Positions 23,698 to 34,430 are shown, counted from the first letter of the stretch. The stretch is DNA of 64,000 bases from Odontocerum albicorne (GCA_949825065.1 OX463859.1:8899850-8963849); one strand, 5' to 3'. Notes: a model not told the origin generated them from the letters alone. Made by a program: numbers and translations.

Positions 23698-23935
23698 ACG
23701 ACCTCCGTGTCTAAGACGCTTGATTTCCACCCTGGGGTTTCGAGTTCGATTCCTGAAGTAACTCGAAAAAACAGCACTCGAGAGTACTTAATGTATGCGA
23801 GTGTTGTTGCTTCTTCACTCGAGTATTACTAACACGTGCGATGACGAATTGTGAGTTATTGGCTTTGATTGGGCTGAACGGTAGACTACTCCACGCCACA
23901 GGACCAGCAACGGCAAAAGCTCTATAATAATACCC
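23698..23935 (+). mobile_element. SINE-III copy
   Basis: The tRNA-like head has gcttgatttccaccctgggg and gagttcgattcctga (B box). The body includes acacgtgcgatgacgaattg, and the end includes ccacgccacaggaccagcaa. Shared with 43462 and 60548. Confidence 0.75.
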
Positions 23936-24284
23936 TGCCTTATTTTTCCCACAACTATAAAATCATGGAAAATTTATTTTCCCCTTTCAGCTGTGTTGTT
24001 TATATCCAAAAATAGCCTGTGCCACATATCATGATATGATGTTTGTGTTTTCAGGAAGTTTACCGCTTTAAAATATCACTTCAGCACAATTTCATTGTTG
24101 CCCTTTCATAAATAAATACGAGTACTATACAGAGTCGTGCATTCGGCACACACCGATTGAAACATTTCTGCGCGACTGTTTCTAAGTAGCACGTTTCTTA
24201 TCACGATTTGTTTTCCACGAATTTCGTTCACAGGACTTTTCTTAGCTTGAATACATACATACCATCACGCTATTGCCCTATGAC

Positions 24285-24368
24285 TGAATATGTGGGCATG
24301 GCCTGTGTGATTTGAGTGGGCTGAAGACATTAAGCCACTCCACTTATTGGTTAGGTCCAGTAAGGGAA
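24285..24368 (+). mobile_element. SINE-III, 3' tail fragment
   Basis: Gtgggctgaagacattaagc...ccactccacttattgg...ggtccagtaagg matches the last ~80 bp of SINE-III. Just upstream, at 24255-24275, ataccatcacgctattgccc is a short LINE-A terminus. Confidence 0.5.
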
Positions 24369-24564
24369 TCAAGCATTACGCTGTTTTATTCTTTTAAACT
24401 GTTCCTAAACGTATTTTTTTCTCTTCACCCATTGAAAACAACCTCAGAGATTAATTTATCACTCGTACAAGGCTTTTCACTAGACATGATTGTTGACAGC
24501 TACAATTATTTTGCTTGATTGCATAAATTTTGTATATTTTTACGTCAGCATCGACCCCGACTGA

Positions 24565-24630
24565 AATACTACATACAAACCATCACGCCATTTCCCTGTC
24601 AGGTATTGCAGAGAGGACAGAGATACTAGC
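24565..24630 (-). mobile_element. LINE-A extreme 3' end
   Basis: Aaaccatcacgccatttccc followed by tgtcagg...gcagagaggacagag is the reversed last ~60 bp of LINE-A. Nothing else of the element remains. Confidence 0.6.
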
Positions 24631-24634
24631 CTAT

Positions 24635-25150
24635 TAAAAATAATCTTTGCACTTTCCGATTTTGAACTATGCGGACGTCGGTTATTTGGATATTACTAAA
24701 AAAACAGCTGAACAAAATAAAGCGTGTTCAAAATGTTTCTCTAAGATTTATTTTAAACCTGAGAAAGTCTCGAAATCTTCGTATCGGAAGAAGCTGAACT
24801 GATTGCAAGTGAGAAATAGACGCAAAATTCACATACTGTCACTATTGTATAATATCCTTAACTGTCCCCCCCCCCCCCTCTTATCTCACCGAGAATATTC
24901 AGCGTTTTTCCGATCATGGTATTGCGCTACGCTCAAACACTTTCATTTTTATTATGTATATTGTTCATGAATATTGTCAAGGTGAATGTATATTGTTCAT
25001 GAATATTGTCAAGGTGAATAATAATACAAATATATTTTTTTGCGATCATGTAACTTCCTTTGTTAACTTTCGTCTGATTGGCTGGACGAGATTATCAACT
25101 GGCAGTAAGCTCGCCAGATTTGTTCACAATGAAGTGTTAAATAAATAAAT
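24635..25150 (+). mobile_element. LINE-B (Jockey/CR1-like) 3' end, copy 1
   Basis: RT-domain remnants in broken frames: LNYADVGYLDITKKTAEQNK-like around 24660-24720, then NLRKSRNLRIGRS(W)TDCK and IHILSLLYNILNCP near 24840, followed by SYLTENIQRFSDHGIALRSN at 24880-24940. A perfect 32-bp tandem duplication (atgtatattgttcatgaata...) lies at 24954-25017. The 3' end reads ctgattggctggacgagatt...ctggcagtaagctcgccaga and closes with aaataaataaat; this tail resembles the SINE-II tail. Confidence 0.75.
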
Positions 25151-25735
25151 AATGCATGCTGTTTGGTTAACACAACAAATCTAAAATAAACAAAGAAATT
25201 TACGGTCCTTTCACAGAAATTAATGAACTACTTCATTCATTGTTTTGAAATTGAAATACACTTATCGTTTTCAATTTTCCATGGGAAGAAAAATATGAAT
25301 CAAAATTTCTTCGAACAAAATTCTGCTAACAAGCGGTCAAATAGTAACGTCCCAGATCTTTTGCCCGCTCCCTTAACAACGATGCAACGATCGCACCCCA
25401 CTCCTGTAACGACTGTCTTTATCGTTACCCGTTAGTCGTTAGTCGTTACTGGATAATATATTTGCTGTTTTGGCGGAGAGCTTCTCAAATTATTGCGCAA
25501 GGATAAAAATAAATTTATGATAAAGAGGAAGATAATAAGAGAAAGTAATGGCAACAGCTATTTTTATCCAGAACGCAAGAGTCATGAATTACAAATGAGA
25601 AAACAACCATTTTAAACCTTGTATTTTTTAAATAATACAATTTATTTGTATATCTGTACAAAGCGAGATTTTAAAACAGTGCTTCTATGCATTATTGTAC
25701 TTTTTTCTTGTTTCTCAACTTGTATTAATATTGTA
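25151..25735. other. Unassigned sequence
   Basis: Nothing recognised beyond a short cgttagtcgttagtcgtta run near 25430. Confidence 0.4.
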
Positions 25736-25960
25736 ATTTTTTATATCAAATACTATTTATTCCAATTTTTGTAACGGTATAACCTTACCGGTTTCAAGGC
25801 TTTCACCTAATCATTTGGGGAGCACAAACAAGACATAGGCTTGAAACCAGTAGGGTTATACCGTTACAAAAAGTGGAATAAACAGTGTTTGATAAAAACA
25901 AATTTCAATATCTTTAAACCTCCACAATGTTAATGCTTTAATTTTAAATAATATATTGTA
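25736..25960. mobile_element. Fold-back element FB2, copy 1
   Basis: Left arm about 25740-25803 (tatcaaatactatttattcc...gtaacggtataaccttaccg), right arm about 25836-25903 (cagtagggttataccgttac...gtggaataaacagtgtttga). The arms pair over roughly 63 bases with a short ~33-base spacer containing gagcacaaacaag. Transcribed, it would be a long hairpin. The right side continues beyond the arm (ctttaaacctccacaatgtt) into sequence also found in the copy at 42768. Confidence 0.8.
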
Positions 25961-26019
25961 TTGATTAATTAAAGGCTGTAAATTTCTCCATGCCTTGAGA
26001 AGAGTACACGTGTTGAGAA

Positions 26020-26355
26020 TGTTTAACGAAAAATGAGATGAAGTGATTAGGAATAAATGTGAACGTAAGGCTGATGTGTTGATAAAGATGAAAAAGAGTA
26101 CGTTGAGATGGTTTGGGCATGTAGAACAAATTAAATAAGAAACCCTAACAAAGCAAATATACGAGTATAGTGGGAATGTGAGTGGAAAGCGTGTGAGATG
26201 AAGACCAAAGAATGTATGGTTGGATGAAGTGGATGATAATTTGAAAGATGAAAACGTAAAAGTCAGAGAAATCATAAAAGTTGGATGTATATAGGAAAGT
26301 CTAGCGCTCTTTCCTCTCGGCCTTCTCCTAAAAGAGATGGCGCGATATTTATTTA
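26020..26355 (+). mobile_element. LINE-A 3' fragment
   Basis: One of the clearest LINE-A reading frames: NEVIRNKCERKADVLIKMKK, then STLRWFGHVEQ. After frameshifts, LTKQIYE, RPKNVWLDEVDDNLKDENVK and a Trp/Arg-rich end follow. It has TACGAGTA at 26160, at the same alignment position as TACTCGTA in the reversed copy at 44775. The long minus-strand open frame across it is only its antisense. Confidence 0.8.
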
Positions 26356-26404
26356 AGTAAATTTTTCCCAATTTCTAAGTTAGCTTTAGGATTAAGTTTC
26401 TCCT

Positions 26405-26645
26405 ATACGACCTCTATGGCCTTGTTTGTTGCCAATATAACTATCTTTAAACGCAGAGTTTGCGAGTTCTTTTGCCGTTGGAACCCAGATTTTTTAAAAA
26501 GAACTTCAGTCTGATTTTCACTTAAGCCCCTATGTAAAATTCTTTGGTTCGTTGGAGAAAATTGTCACATAGCTATAAGCTCACCAGGTTTTACTGTATA
26601 GATATAACGAAAGTGAAGTTTAATAAAATACAATATAATTTCGAT
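26405..26645 (+). mobile_element. SINE-II copy
   Basis: Acgacctctatggcctt head, ttgccgttggaacccagatt, cttcagtctgattttcactt and the tail tcacatagctataagctcac, ending in a gtttaataaaatacaatata run. The A box is blurred by a deletion. Confidence 0.75.
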
Positions 26646-26817
26646 CAGCGAGGGACACTTTAAACATGTTTAGCTTTTAGACAAGCTTTCTTTTATTATA
26701 CTAAGCTACAACTTACCTACCTCAGATGGGCATACAACTAATTTAGAACTTTAGCTTTCCGGTTGATTTTTCTTCAAGCCGATCGGTCACTCACCGTTTT
26801 CTCCCAGCATCCTAAGA

Positions 26818-27030
26818 TTGTATTGTATTACACTTACGTTGCATGCAGTACAACCTGGTGGACTGATGTCATGTGGCAATATCTTCCAACTAACCATAAA
26901 GATGTTCAAAAGGCCTGAAATGAAAACTAGACAGTAGTCCTTTTTTTTAAACTGGGTTCCAACGAGTAACGAACCTGCAGCCCTTGGCCTAGGAGAAAAG
27001 CATCTTACAAAACAAGCCACGAAGATCGTC
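26818..27030 (-). mobile_element. SINE-II copy, opposite orientation
   Basis: Reversed SINE-II: ttgtattgtattacacttac tail at the left, tgatgtcatgtggcaatatc, and the head at the right (aagcatcttacaaaacaagc then cacgaagatcgt). It stands about 170 bp from a forward SINE-II, giving an imperfect inverted pair. Confidence 0.75.
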
Positions 27031-27082
27031 AAGATCTGCTGCGTTATCTAAAAACTCTTTGTCTCGGATTACCTAGTAGATT

Positions 27083-27421
27083 TATTCTGTGTGGTAACAC
27101 TTTAGACTTCCGTGCGGAAGGTTGCCAGTTCGAACCCCGCGCTGTGGTACTCCCTTCGAATGACACATGTATTTTTTCTGCCTATTATTTAGGGGTGTAA
27201 GGATACCTATGACTTTGGTCTTATCTATTCTTTCAAAAAAGAGAGTTGTGCTCCGATCGTATCACTTCGGTGTGCCATCAGATACAGCATCATATAGCGG
27301 TGTGACCTGTGATTTTGTTGGTGTACAACGGTGCACTCACTTAAAAAAAGTCTCCACGGTACAGCTTATAGAATGGCGAGGGGATTCTCGACTACGAGGT
27401 CCAGCAAAGACGACGATGACT
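27083..27421 (+). mobile_element. SINE-I copy
   Basis: Head cttccgtgcggaaggttgcc then cagttcgaaccccgcgctgt (B box). The middle matches ggtgtgccatcagatacagc, and the 3' end actacgaggtccagcaaaga then cgacgatgac. About 25 bp of the 3' part (ctttccaactgaattgacg) is deleted. Confidence 0.85.
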
Positions 27422-27424
27422 TAA

Positions 27425-27915
27425 TTAACTATTATCGTTTTAAATTTTTGTGTAGTAAACATTTTGAATTATTTTTCTCCACTCCATGTAAAGCGTTTCA
27501 TAGAATTATATATCTTGAAATAAAAACAGAATTCACAAAGATTTTCAGGAAGAATTCCTTACAATCAAACTGAAGGATTTATACCCAAATCACGTTCTCA
27601 TTTCATTGGTATCGATTTTGCCACTGTTCTAAAAATATCCTGAAATGTCCCGTCTGAATGATGACTTCATTACGCGATCTTCATTACGAGTAATTTAAGC
27701 TGAAGAAGGAAGGTTCTCATTTCACTTTCTACAGAAGGATATTTGTAAAATGAATAATTTTAATAATAGAAAATGGCATTAAACTTTATCTACGGGCTTT
27801 ACTATCCAACGTGATTGTGAGAACAAAGTATTCTCACAAGAATAAAATAGGAAATGAAATAGAAATGCGGAAATTGTTACAGTTAACGATATATCATTAA
27901 ATGGTCAATGTGTCA
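27425..27915. other. Unassigned sequence
   Basis: Nothing recognised; contains a TACGAGTA octamer at 27685. Confidence 0.4.
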
Positions 27916-27919
27916 CAGT

Positions 27920-28108
27920 TGTTACGACACTTACCTTTTGTTTCCAAACCTAATTCAGGGTTCGATTCCCGTTGGAGCCCATTTTATTTTAAAAGGTTCC
28001 AGCGTAGTTTAGATTTAAGGCAGATTTAACATATTTCTAGTTGGTTTGAAGAGATTGCCATAAGGCAATAAACCTACTACGTTTTACTCTAAACAATAAA
28101 AATGTTAA
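27920..28108 (+). mobile_element. SINE-II copy
   Basis: Cagggttcgattcccgttgg is a well-preserved B box, followed by agcccattttattttaaaag and the tail tctagttggtttgaagagat, tgccataaggcaataaacct. The first ~20 bp of the head are worn. Confidence 0.8.
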
Positions 28109-28234
28109 ACAATAAACAAATTCATTTGTGTTAATGTACAACATTTTCATGTTGTCAGAGTTCATAGCCTAGTCGTTAATCCAAAATTTAATGAAATAAT
28201 TTTTTTCAATATAATTTTTTAAATATTTTTTTCA

Positions 28235-28740
28235 ACAAACTATTTAGATAAAACATACATACAAACTTGAAACTTCAACAACGGTTAGTCAAATGCTACG
28301 TTTGGTCAGTGTTATTGCATGGAGTGGAATCATGGACCCTCAAAGTTGATAGTATGAACCGACTAGAAGCATTCGAAATGTGGATGCATCGGAGAATGCT
28401 ACGGATACCCTGGACGGATATGGTCAGCAACACGAGGGTTCTTCAAAGAGCCAAAGCTGATAGAGAGTTGCTGACTAATATTAAAATCCGAAAGGTGTCC
28501 TATTTGGGTCATGTACTTAGAGGAGCAAAGTACAACTGACTGCACCTGATCATCCAAGGCAAAATAGAGGGTCGAAGAGGTGTTGGCAGGAGGCAAATCT
28601 CCTGGCTCCGCAATATACGTGATTGGACTGGTATAAGGAGCGTTGGGGATCTTTTTCGGGCTGCCGGGGACAAATATATCTACTCTTAGGTGATATTCAA
28701 CGTTGGCGGGACCTGACATGATACTGAGAAGAAGAAGAAG
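28235..28740 (+). pseudogene. LINE-E reverse-transcriptase C-terminus
   Basis: The best-preserved LINE coding stretch here: LQQRLVKCYVWSVLLHGVES, WTLKVDSMNRLEAFEMWMHR, RMLRIPWTDMVSNTRVLQRA, IRKVSYLGHVLRGAKYN, stop at 28537. After the stop it continues in frame as LIIQGKIEGRRGVGRRQISW, LRNIRDWTGIRSVGDLFRAA. Family knowledge: this is the end of an insect endonuclease/reverse-transcriptase LINE. The 3' end has the gaagaagaagaagata tail. One stop within otherwise good frame suggests a comparatively young copy, truncated at the 5' end. Confidence 0.88.
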
Positions 28741-28744
28741 ATAC

Positions 28745-29115
28745 ATACGAGTACATACAAATCACACTGTTTCTCTCAGGGGAGGCAGAAATGAGAGAAC
28801 GTCAGCCTTTCCTATTGCGACACACATCTTTCGTATTTTATACAGTCATACCACCTTCTCATACAGGTCCTACTATTTCTGAGTCTAATATTTACTTCTT
28901 TCAAAATATCATACACTTGATTTAACCATACTTTCCTAAGTCTTCTTTGACCATACCCTCCTCTCATATTTATTCTGTATATTTGTCTTTCTTCATTCAT
29001 TCGTTCTACAATCCATACCATCTCTTCTTGATCTTGCTTAATACATCAGCCTTAATTTCACATTCATCCCTAATCAGTTAATTTCGTATTCCGTCATACA
29101 TTGGAACTCCGTCTA
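28745..29115 (-). mobile_element. LINE-A 3' fragment
   Basis: The minus strand keeps an open stretch: MVWIVERMNEERQIYRINMR, RLRKVWLNQVYDILKEVNIR, NSRTCMRRWYDCIKYE. This is the GHVERMNEERLTKQIY...RPRKVWLDQV region of the family. TACGAGTA at 28746 marks the 3' terminus. It meets LINE-E tail to tail at 28740. Confidence 0.8.
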
Positions 29116-29995
29116 TTCTTAGTGCATCCATTTAGTAAAATAGATATGAGTTTGAAATACTCAAATGTTCCCTCTCTCATGAAATACATATTTTTCTGCT
29201 AATGCTATAAAATTCTGGTATTAATTCTAACCTAACATTTTTATAGTAATTCTTTCCTGATTGTTTTTTTCCCTTTTCCCATGCCATAATATTTCCATCA
29301 GTTTTATGAATATAAGAACAGATACTATAAGTTATGATTGAAAATGTTTAAAATTATGATCTTTGTGAAACGAGTGATTCAAAATCGTTGCTTTTATTAA
29401 CATTTTTAAAACGATATTGCATCATTCACTGCATTTAATTCAAGTGCATATTAGTCAGCATATGCTAGTCCAACATTATGTTTCAGTCGAGATCTGTAAC
29501 ATTTGAATAAATCATAAAATGTTTTGTTATCAGTTACTCTCCATTGTATGTTAAAAGAAACGTTAAGTTTAATGGCTTCAACAATATCCCGGTTAAATTA
29601 TTTCGGATATCGTCATCTTCGTAGAGGCGAAGGCTTCAGAGGAAATCATTAGTTAAGGAATAATTTTTATTATTGAAATAATTCACCGTTTCATTAATTT
29701 AGAAATTATTTTAAAGAACCTCCTAATTAGTATTCAGCGTATTGGTGTTTACAGTGAAAATATGCTTAGTTAAAATACTATCTTTTTTCAGGCGATACGA
29801 CAGATTTCGAAGACTTTCCCCCTTCAACATAACTTCAAAAGTTCAAACTTTCACATTATGTGTTATTCATTTTAAAGATACTTGGAAAATAACAAATATC
29901 GTATCAATGAAACATCATTAAAATCGCATATTCAGTAAATTTTCTCTATTCAATGGGTGATTATTTGAAAGTTGGCATACTATTGTGATTGTGTT
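29116..29995. other. Unassigned A+T-rich sequence
   Basis: Nothing recognised. Confidence 0.4.
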
Positions 29996-29999
29996 TTTG

Positions 30000-30180
30000 C
30001 TGATTGGGTATGGGCTGAAAAATATCTAATGTCCTTGGGGCCAGGTTCGTCCTCTAATGGTTGGGATGTATCTCGACTGGCTGGATGTTATGAGATAAGT
30101 CTAGACCTTTTAATAACTTCTCTCTTAAATTTATTTTCTTTTCCATTATCTTGAAATATATATGCAATTTAGGATGTACA
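30000..30180 (+). repeat. R-VI interspersed repeat, copy 2
   Basis: Forward counterpart of 21960-22135: gggctgaaaaatatctaatg, cgactggctggatgttatga, gtctagaccttttaata. No coding content identified. Confidence 0.65.
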
Positions 30181-30184
30181 TATA

Positions 30185-30889
30185 AATGTACAAATTATGT
30201 TGCTTTCAATAAACCTCTATTTATTTAATTGGCAGGGAGTAGTCCAAAGCAAGTTGTACAGTATTATAAAATTGATTAATAGGGTGCAAACCACCCTTAC
30301 TAGGCTACAAACCACCCTTACGGCTTACCCTCGAGTCTTATTGCAGAATACCTGATTATTAAAGACTATCGAAAAACCATACTTGTTATTGGCTTATAAT
30401 TGATGAACCATCCTTCTATTCATATAACATAGCATCATTAGGCGTTCGTCTCTTCCCTCACATTAAAATACACCCATCGCAGGAAAAAGTGACGTGAACA
30501 GTGTTACCATAGTGGTTGTGAAGCAGTATTTTGAAGATCTTGGCAAATAGTTCCATAAAACTGGGATATCGATTTCAAAGTGTCATTGATAAAAGTGCAT
30601 TCAGCTTAAGGGAAAGTATACTGAAAAAAATGTTTCCAGCCTTACTATACCATATACTTTTTTTAAGGCCGTGATTTCTCAATCTACCCTAGTATTTATC
30701 TGATAATCTGTGATTAGAACGACTTCAGTAAATTTATTCGGTTTCAACTGTGGTTGAGGTATTTTGCTAGAGGCTGTAGAATGTTAAATTAATTTAATAA
30801 CAGTTGGAGAAACTGTCATCCCTTGCATCGCAAGCCTGATATTTCAGTGCAATAAACATACCCTTGTATACACACTTAATTTCATGTCT
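30185..30889. other. Unassigned, with a short local duplication
   Basis: At 30279-30322 the phrase gcaaaccacccttactagg is repeated as acaaaccacccttacgg. Otherwise nothing recognised. Confidence 0.4.
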
Positions 30890-31028
30890 CGTTTCCAGAA
30901 CTGCATTGGATTGGATATTAAAAAATATTTAGGGCATTTTCACATATGTGTGGATTCCCGTTCACCAGTGTACTCCCGCTCACCATAGAAATGAAATCGC
31001 AGACCGACTGGCAAAAGATGCCACAGTA
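30890..31028 (+). pseudogene. LINE RNase H-domain fragment
   Basis: Reads VWIPVHQCTPAHHRNEIADR then LAKDATVS. It resembles the WIPSHxGIxGNExADxLAK motif of the RNase H domain in Jockey/I-type LINEs, with a few extra residues before NEIAD. Very short, and it ends where the fold-back repeat begins. Confidence 0.6.
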
Positions 31029-31490
31029 TCGTTGTATTTTGAAATGTTAAAAATTGAACATCGCACTTAACAGTTAAAAATTGATACCTGTACCATCAGT
31101 ATTATATAAACTAGAGCCGATATAAGACGTGTTATTTCGTTGTATTCTGAAATGTTAAACATTGAATATCGTACAATACATTACAGTTAAAAATTAATAC
31201 CTGTACCGTCAGTATTATATCAACTAGAGCCGATAAAATACGTCTTGTTTCGTTGTAATCTGAAATGTTAAAAATTTAATATCCCACAGTTATCAAGTTT
31301 CTTTCAAAAAAGGCCAGCAAAAATTAAACGACGTTTAGATGCTGTATGTGGATTTAAAATAATATTTTCCGTAAACAGCATCTAAACATATTCTTCTTTG
31401 AAAGCAACTTGACAACGAAACAATACGACTTCTATCGGCTGTAGTTGACTTCTACTGAAAGAAGAGGTATCAAATTTGAACTGAAAGATC
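31028..31490. mobile_element. Fold-back element FB1, copy 2, with tandem arm
   Basis: The left arm contains two 113-bp direct units starting cagttaaaaattgatacctg at 31071 and 31184, preceded by a partial unit. Each has gagccgatataagacgtgtt or a variant. The right side at about 31405-31480 is the reverse complement (acgaaacaatacgacttcta, agccgata reversed). The centre has its own small palindrome (tttagatgctgt ... acagcatctaaac) at 31336-31390. Homologous to 6547-6850. Confidence 0.7.
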
Positions 31491-32003
31491 GCCTCACCAC
31501 ACATTGGACGTGACCGATGTAGTACTCTACCTGCCAATATTTATTGTAAATAAAATTGTCCTTAACTTTATTATTAAGAACTACAGTAGTTCTTACATAC
31601 GTGTATAAGTGAATTATTTAGATTGGAAACTTTTAGACATTAGTGGTAAATACAACTATTGTTAATTCCATAAGATATCTCATTCGGCCCACTGTACCCA
31701 GCAGACGAAGGTGACGTCAGCCCGAATAGAAACAGTGATCTGGGGGCGAGCACAGTCTGTGAGCAAATTAATGTCCCACGAGTAATTGTACCGTTTGACA
31801 GCGAGATGAATTCCTGCTGTAAAATGCTTCTGGTGTTATGTTTCACTCTTATACGCGTAAACAGTGAACCCGTATCTACCTATACACTCGTAGATACAAT
31901 GAAAGGTTTGTTTTCAACACGAGTGTAAAACTTTTCAAATTTGTCTATACTTTTATAAGAAAGTTAGGATAAGTTTTGAGGGAATGATATTCCGTTCAGT
32001 TCC
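31491..32003. other. Unassigned sequence
   Basis: Nothing recognised. Confidence 0.4.
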
Positions 32004-32011
32004 GTTTAGAT

Positions 32012-32857
32012 CATAGTTTCCCAAACTTTTTTGCCCCGTAGACCACTTGCCGATTTTTTTGTTTTCTGTAGACCCCCTGTCTGCCTAATATTGACTTTTT
32101 CTAAACTCATTAACTTCAAATGTGTTTTTGACAGCTGACACAGTGTTGTTCAACTTGATAAAGTTTTTTGAAGAGTGGACAATTGTAAAAAAATAAAAAC
32201 ATGTACAATTTTTATTCATACCTTTATTGAAAATACACAAAACGCAAGTAAATATTTGGCTTTGGAACGAAACAAATCAAAACCTAGTAAAATTCTTACA
32301 TAAAATTAATACACAATTAATTCTGTTAATGAGAGGGATGCACCTGATGCTCTGATAGCAATGGTTCAATATTTGGCTTCAAATTAGTAAGGTATAGTCT
32401 TAAATCTCCACGTTTAGTGATTTGCATTGGATTTCTTTTTTTCGTACGAAGATTATCAACCGCCCTTTCCACCAGGTATGAAGATGGAAAAGCTAACAAA
32501 AACTTTTTTACAATAGTCCATAATGCAGGATAAGCAACAGGAATATCTTTCTGAAGCCAGAACTGCTGATACTTCTTTCTGAACTGCACCTTAAGTTCTT
32601 CGTTTGTACTTATTCCAATCAGTTCCTCTTGTAATATATACATGTAACATATGTATCATACACACAATCTGTGTTAGGTGTAATAAGATATTTACGGAAC
32701 GCTTAAATATTGATGATGATCTGCCTAAATGGAATCCGCTCACGTGGACCCCCATTTACAACTCGTACACCCCCATTTTCTTTTCTCACTGACATAGACC
32801 CCCTGCAAGTCAAAATCGACCCTTGGGGGTCCATATAGACCACTTTGAGAATCTTTG
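32012..32857 (-). mobile_element. hAT element with 8-bp target duplication (846 bp)
   Basis: Left terminus catagtttcccaaac, right terminus (reversed) caaagattctcaaag: 15-bp inverted repeats with 11 matches. Flanks are gtttagat (32004-32011) and gtttggat (32858-32865), an 8-bp target duplication with one mismatch, as expected for hAT. Subterminal runs of gtagaccacttgcc and gtagaccccctg repeat on both sides. The body encodes only the C-terminal dimerisation region, so this is an internally deleted, non-autonomous copy. Confidence 0.88.
32326..32643 (-). pseudogene. hAT transposase C-terminus (ZBED5/Buster-like)
   Basis: Open minus-strand frame of 105 codons: LQEELIGISTNEELKVQFRK, QFWLQKDIPVAYPALWTIVK, LAFPSSYLVERAVDNLRTKK, LRLYLTNLKPNIEPLLSEHQ, then a stop. 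Family knowledge: this is the hAT dimerisation region of ZBED5/FAM200-type transposases. Where relatives have VERGFSAV...LLTKKR this copy has VERAVDNLRTKKR, so a few residues of the most conserved FSxV motif are lost. The catalytic DDE part is absent. Confidence 0.88.
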
Positions 32858-33052
32858 GTTTGGATTATGAATGAAACTGAACTAAATCTACTGTGTGATG
32901 AGAAACAAAGCTATCTACACTAAAATGTTGAAATCTTCTCTATGATATATATGGTAGTGATGTCTCACGTTCCTTGGGGTTTATGTGATCCCCACATGGC
33001 AAATCCTTGTGGGTCCCCCACATGGCAAGACGTTTTCTTCCATATTTATTTA

Positions 33053-33434
33053 TTTCGTCATCATCGTTGCTGAGTCTCTCAATCGAAGACCTTCTCGCCA
33101 TTTCAACGCCAATGGAAAGCGAGCCCTTGGCGTGGAGTTTTTGTTTCTTTATTATTTTCTCTTCTTTAAGCCATTGCAAACCAGCAAACTCATCGGGCAC
33201 ACCGCCGTACTGGATCCGATGGCCCACCGAAGTGAGATGATTGGAGCATACGGGCATGTTTTACTTTTTTTTTTAAAGAATAGATACCACTGAAGTCTTG
33301 GATATCTTTATACCTCCGAATACTGAGCGAAAAAAATGCACGAGTCGTTCGAGGGGAGAAGCATATCGCGAGGTTCGAACCGGCGACTGTCCTCACGAAA
33401 AGTCCAGTGCATAACCGCACGGCCATGCACCTCA
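33053..33434 (-). mobile_element. SINE-I copy
   Basis: Reversed SINE-I, nearly full length. The 3' end is catcatcgttgctgag and the head at the right reads gaggttcgaaccggcgactg, then accgcacggccatgcacctc. The open frames on both strands across it are translations of the SINE, not genes. Confidence 0.88.
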
Positions 33435-33520
33435 ATTTATTTATTAAACACATTGTAAAAAATCTGACGGGATCATTACACATAATAAATGTAATATTAT
33501 ATTCCAACGGTCGAATGATA
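33435..33520 (-). repeat. Possible LINE 3' tail
   Basis: Aatttatttattaaacacat then gtaaaaaatctgacgggatc reversed gives a sequence ending in tttaataaataaatt, like the reversed tail beside LINE-D at 54540. Too short to assign firmly. Confidence 0.35.
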
Positions 33521-33724
33521 TTTTTGATTCGAAAAATTAAAAAAAAAAAAAAACAATTACAAATGTAAAATTGACATGTAAGCATTGTATACATTAAAAA
33601 AAATAGTAGAATATGAACCCGACGCAACAAAGCAAGCCTATATAATTTAATCAATTCATCCCGGTAAGAACGACTTTTTCGCTTTACTCTTTCAAAATGA
33701 TCAAAGTCACATAAAAATCATACA

Positions 33725-34025
33725 ATGCCCATATTGATTGCCAAATCGGTTTTGGTTTTTTTATGCAATAGACTCGTACAAATGATTTATTGCAACTCTA
33801 TTATCGATGTTTCATTCCCGATTTTTCCTACCTTTCCACCATCTCTTCCTTTTACTTTAAGTGGCAATATTCTACTTTTATTTTTACTATGTATATTATT
33901 CACAAATTTTGTAAGGTGAAATTTTTTACTTCTTTTATTTACTTTTGTCTGGATGGTGGGAAGAGATTGCCATCTGACAATAAGCCCGTCAGATTGTTTC
34001 ACAATGAAGTGATAAATAAATTTAA
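33725..34025 (+). mobile_element. LINE-B 3' end, copy 2
   Basis: Matches the 3' untranslated region at 25000-25150 and 55110-55335: gatgtttcattcccgatttt, tactatgtatattattcaca, ctggatggtgggaagagatt, gccatctgacaataagcccg, then gataaataaattt. No coding remnant kept. The final ~60 bp is the stretch shared with SINE-II. Confidence 0.7.
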
Positions 34026-34069
34026 ATATCCCAGTTTCTACACGTTGAAGAGAAAGGAAAATGAGAGCG

Positions 34070-34290
34070 AAAATGAGTGAACGGCTGATGCGAACGTAAA
34101 GCGTGTGACGAAGAATTGTTGGGTATAATTTTAATGTGATTGTGGAATTAATGATACGATTTGAATTATATATACAATAAAGCTTGATATTTAGGTATAC
34201 GAATGCAAAGTATGATTGTCGAGTGGAGTGTCGAAGTATTTAGGACAAATATATGAAATTTATGATTAAGGAACAATATCACTTCAATAC
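34070..34290. repeat. Single-unit relative of the 101-bp array
   Basis: Ctgatgcgaacgtaaagcgt, taattttaatgtgattgtgg, atgatacgatttgaatt and gtatttaggacaaatatatg follow the same order as the left flank, one unit and the right flank of the array at 15345-15960. So the 101-bp block is part of an interspersed repeat that is single-copy here and five-copy there. Confidence 0.65.
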
Positions 34291-34430
34291 AGGTCATACT
34301 TAGTGAAGCGTTTAACTATATTAATAAAAGTCTAGGTGTTTTGTAATGTGAAGTAATTTTACTCCATGGTTTGCTTTTTTTATCATATTTTAGCAGAATG
34401 CTTCTTGTCTGAAGAGATGATGATAGTAGT

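Noticed and set aside
24868..24879. Run of about eleven C as a quadruplex candidate
   Set aside because: A single homopolymer tract within a decayed LINE-B, without further G/C runs nearby.
25856..26371. 171-codon minus-strand open frame, the longest in the window
   Set aside because: It runs antisense through a LINE-A copy and the FB2 arm; the sense strand has the KMKKSTLRWFGHVE motif.
33190..33654. 154-codon minus-strand open frame
   Set aside because: Translation of a reversed SINE-I and adjacent low-complexity sequence, with no protein family resemblance.
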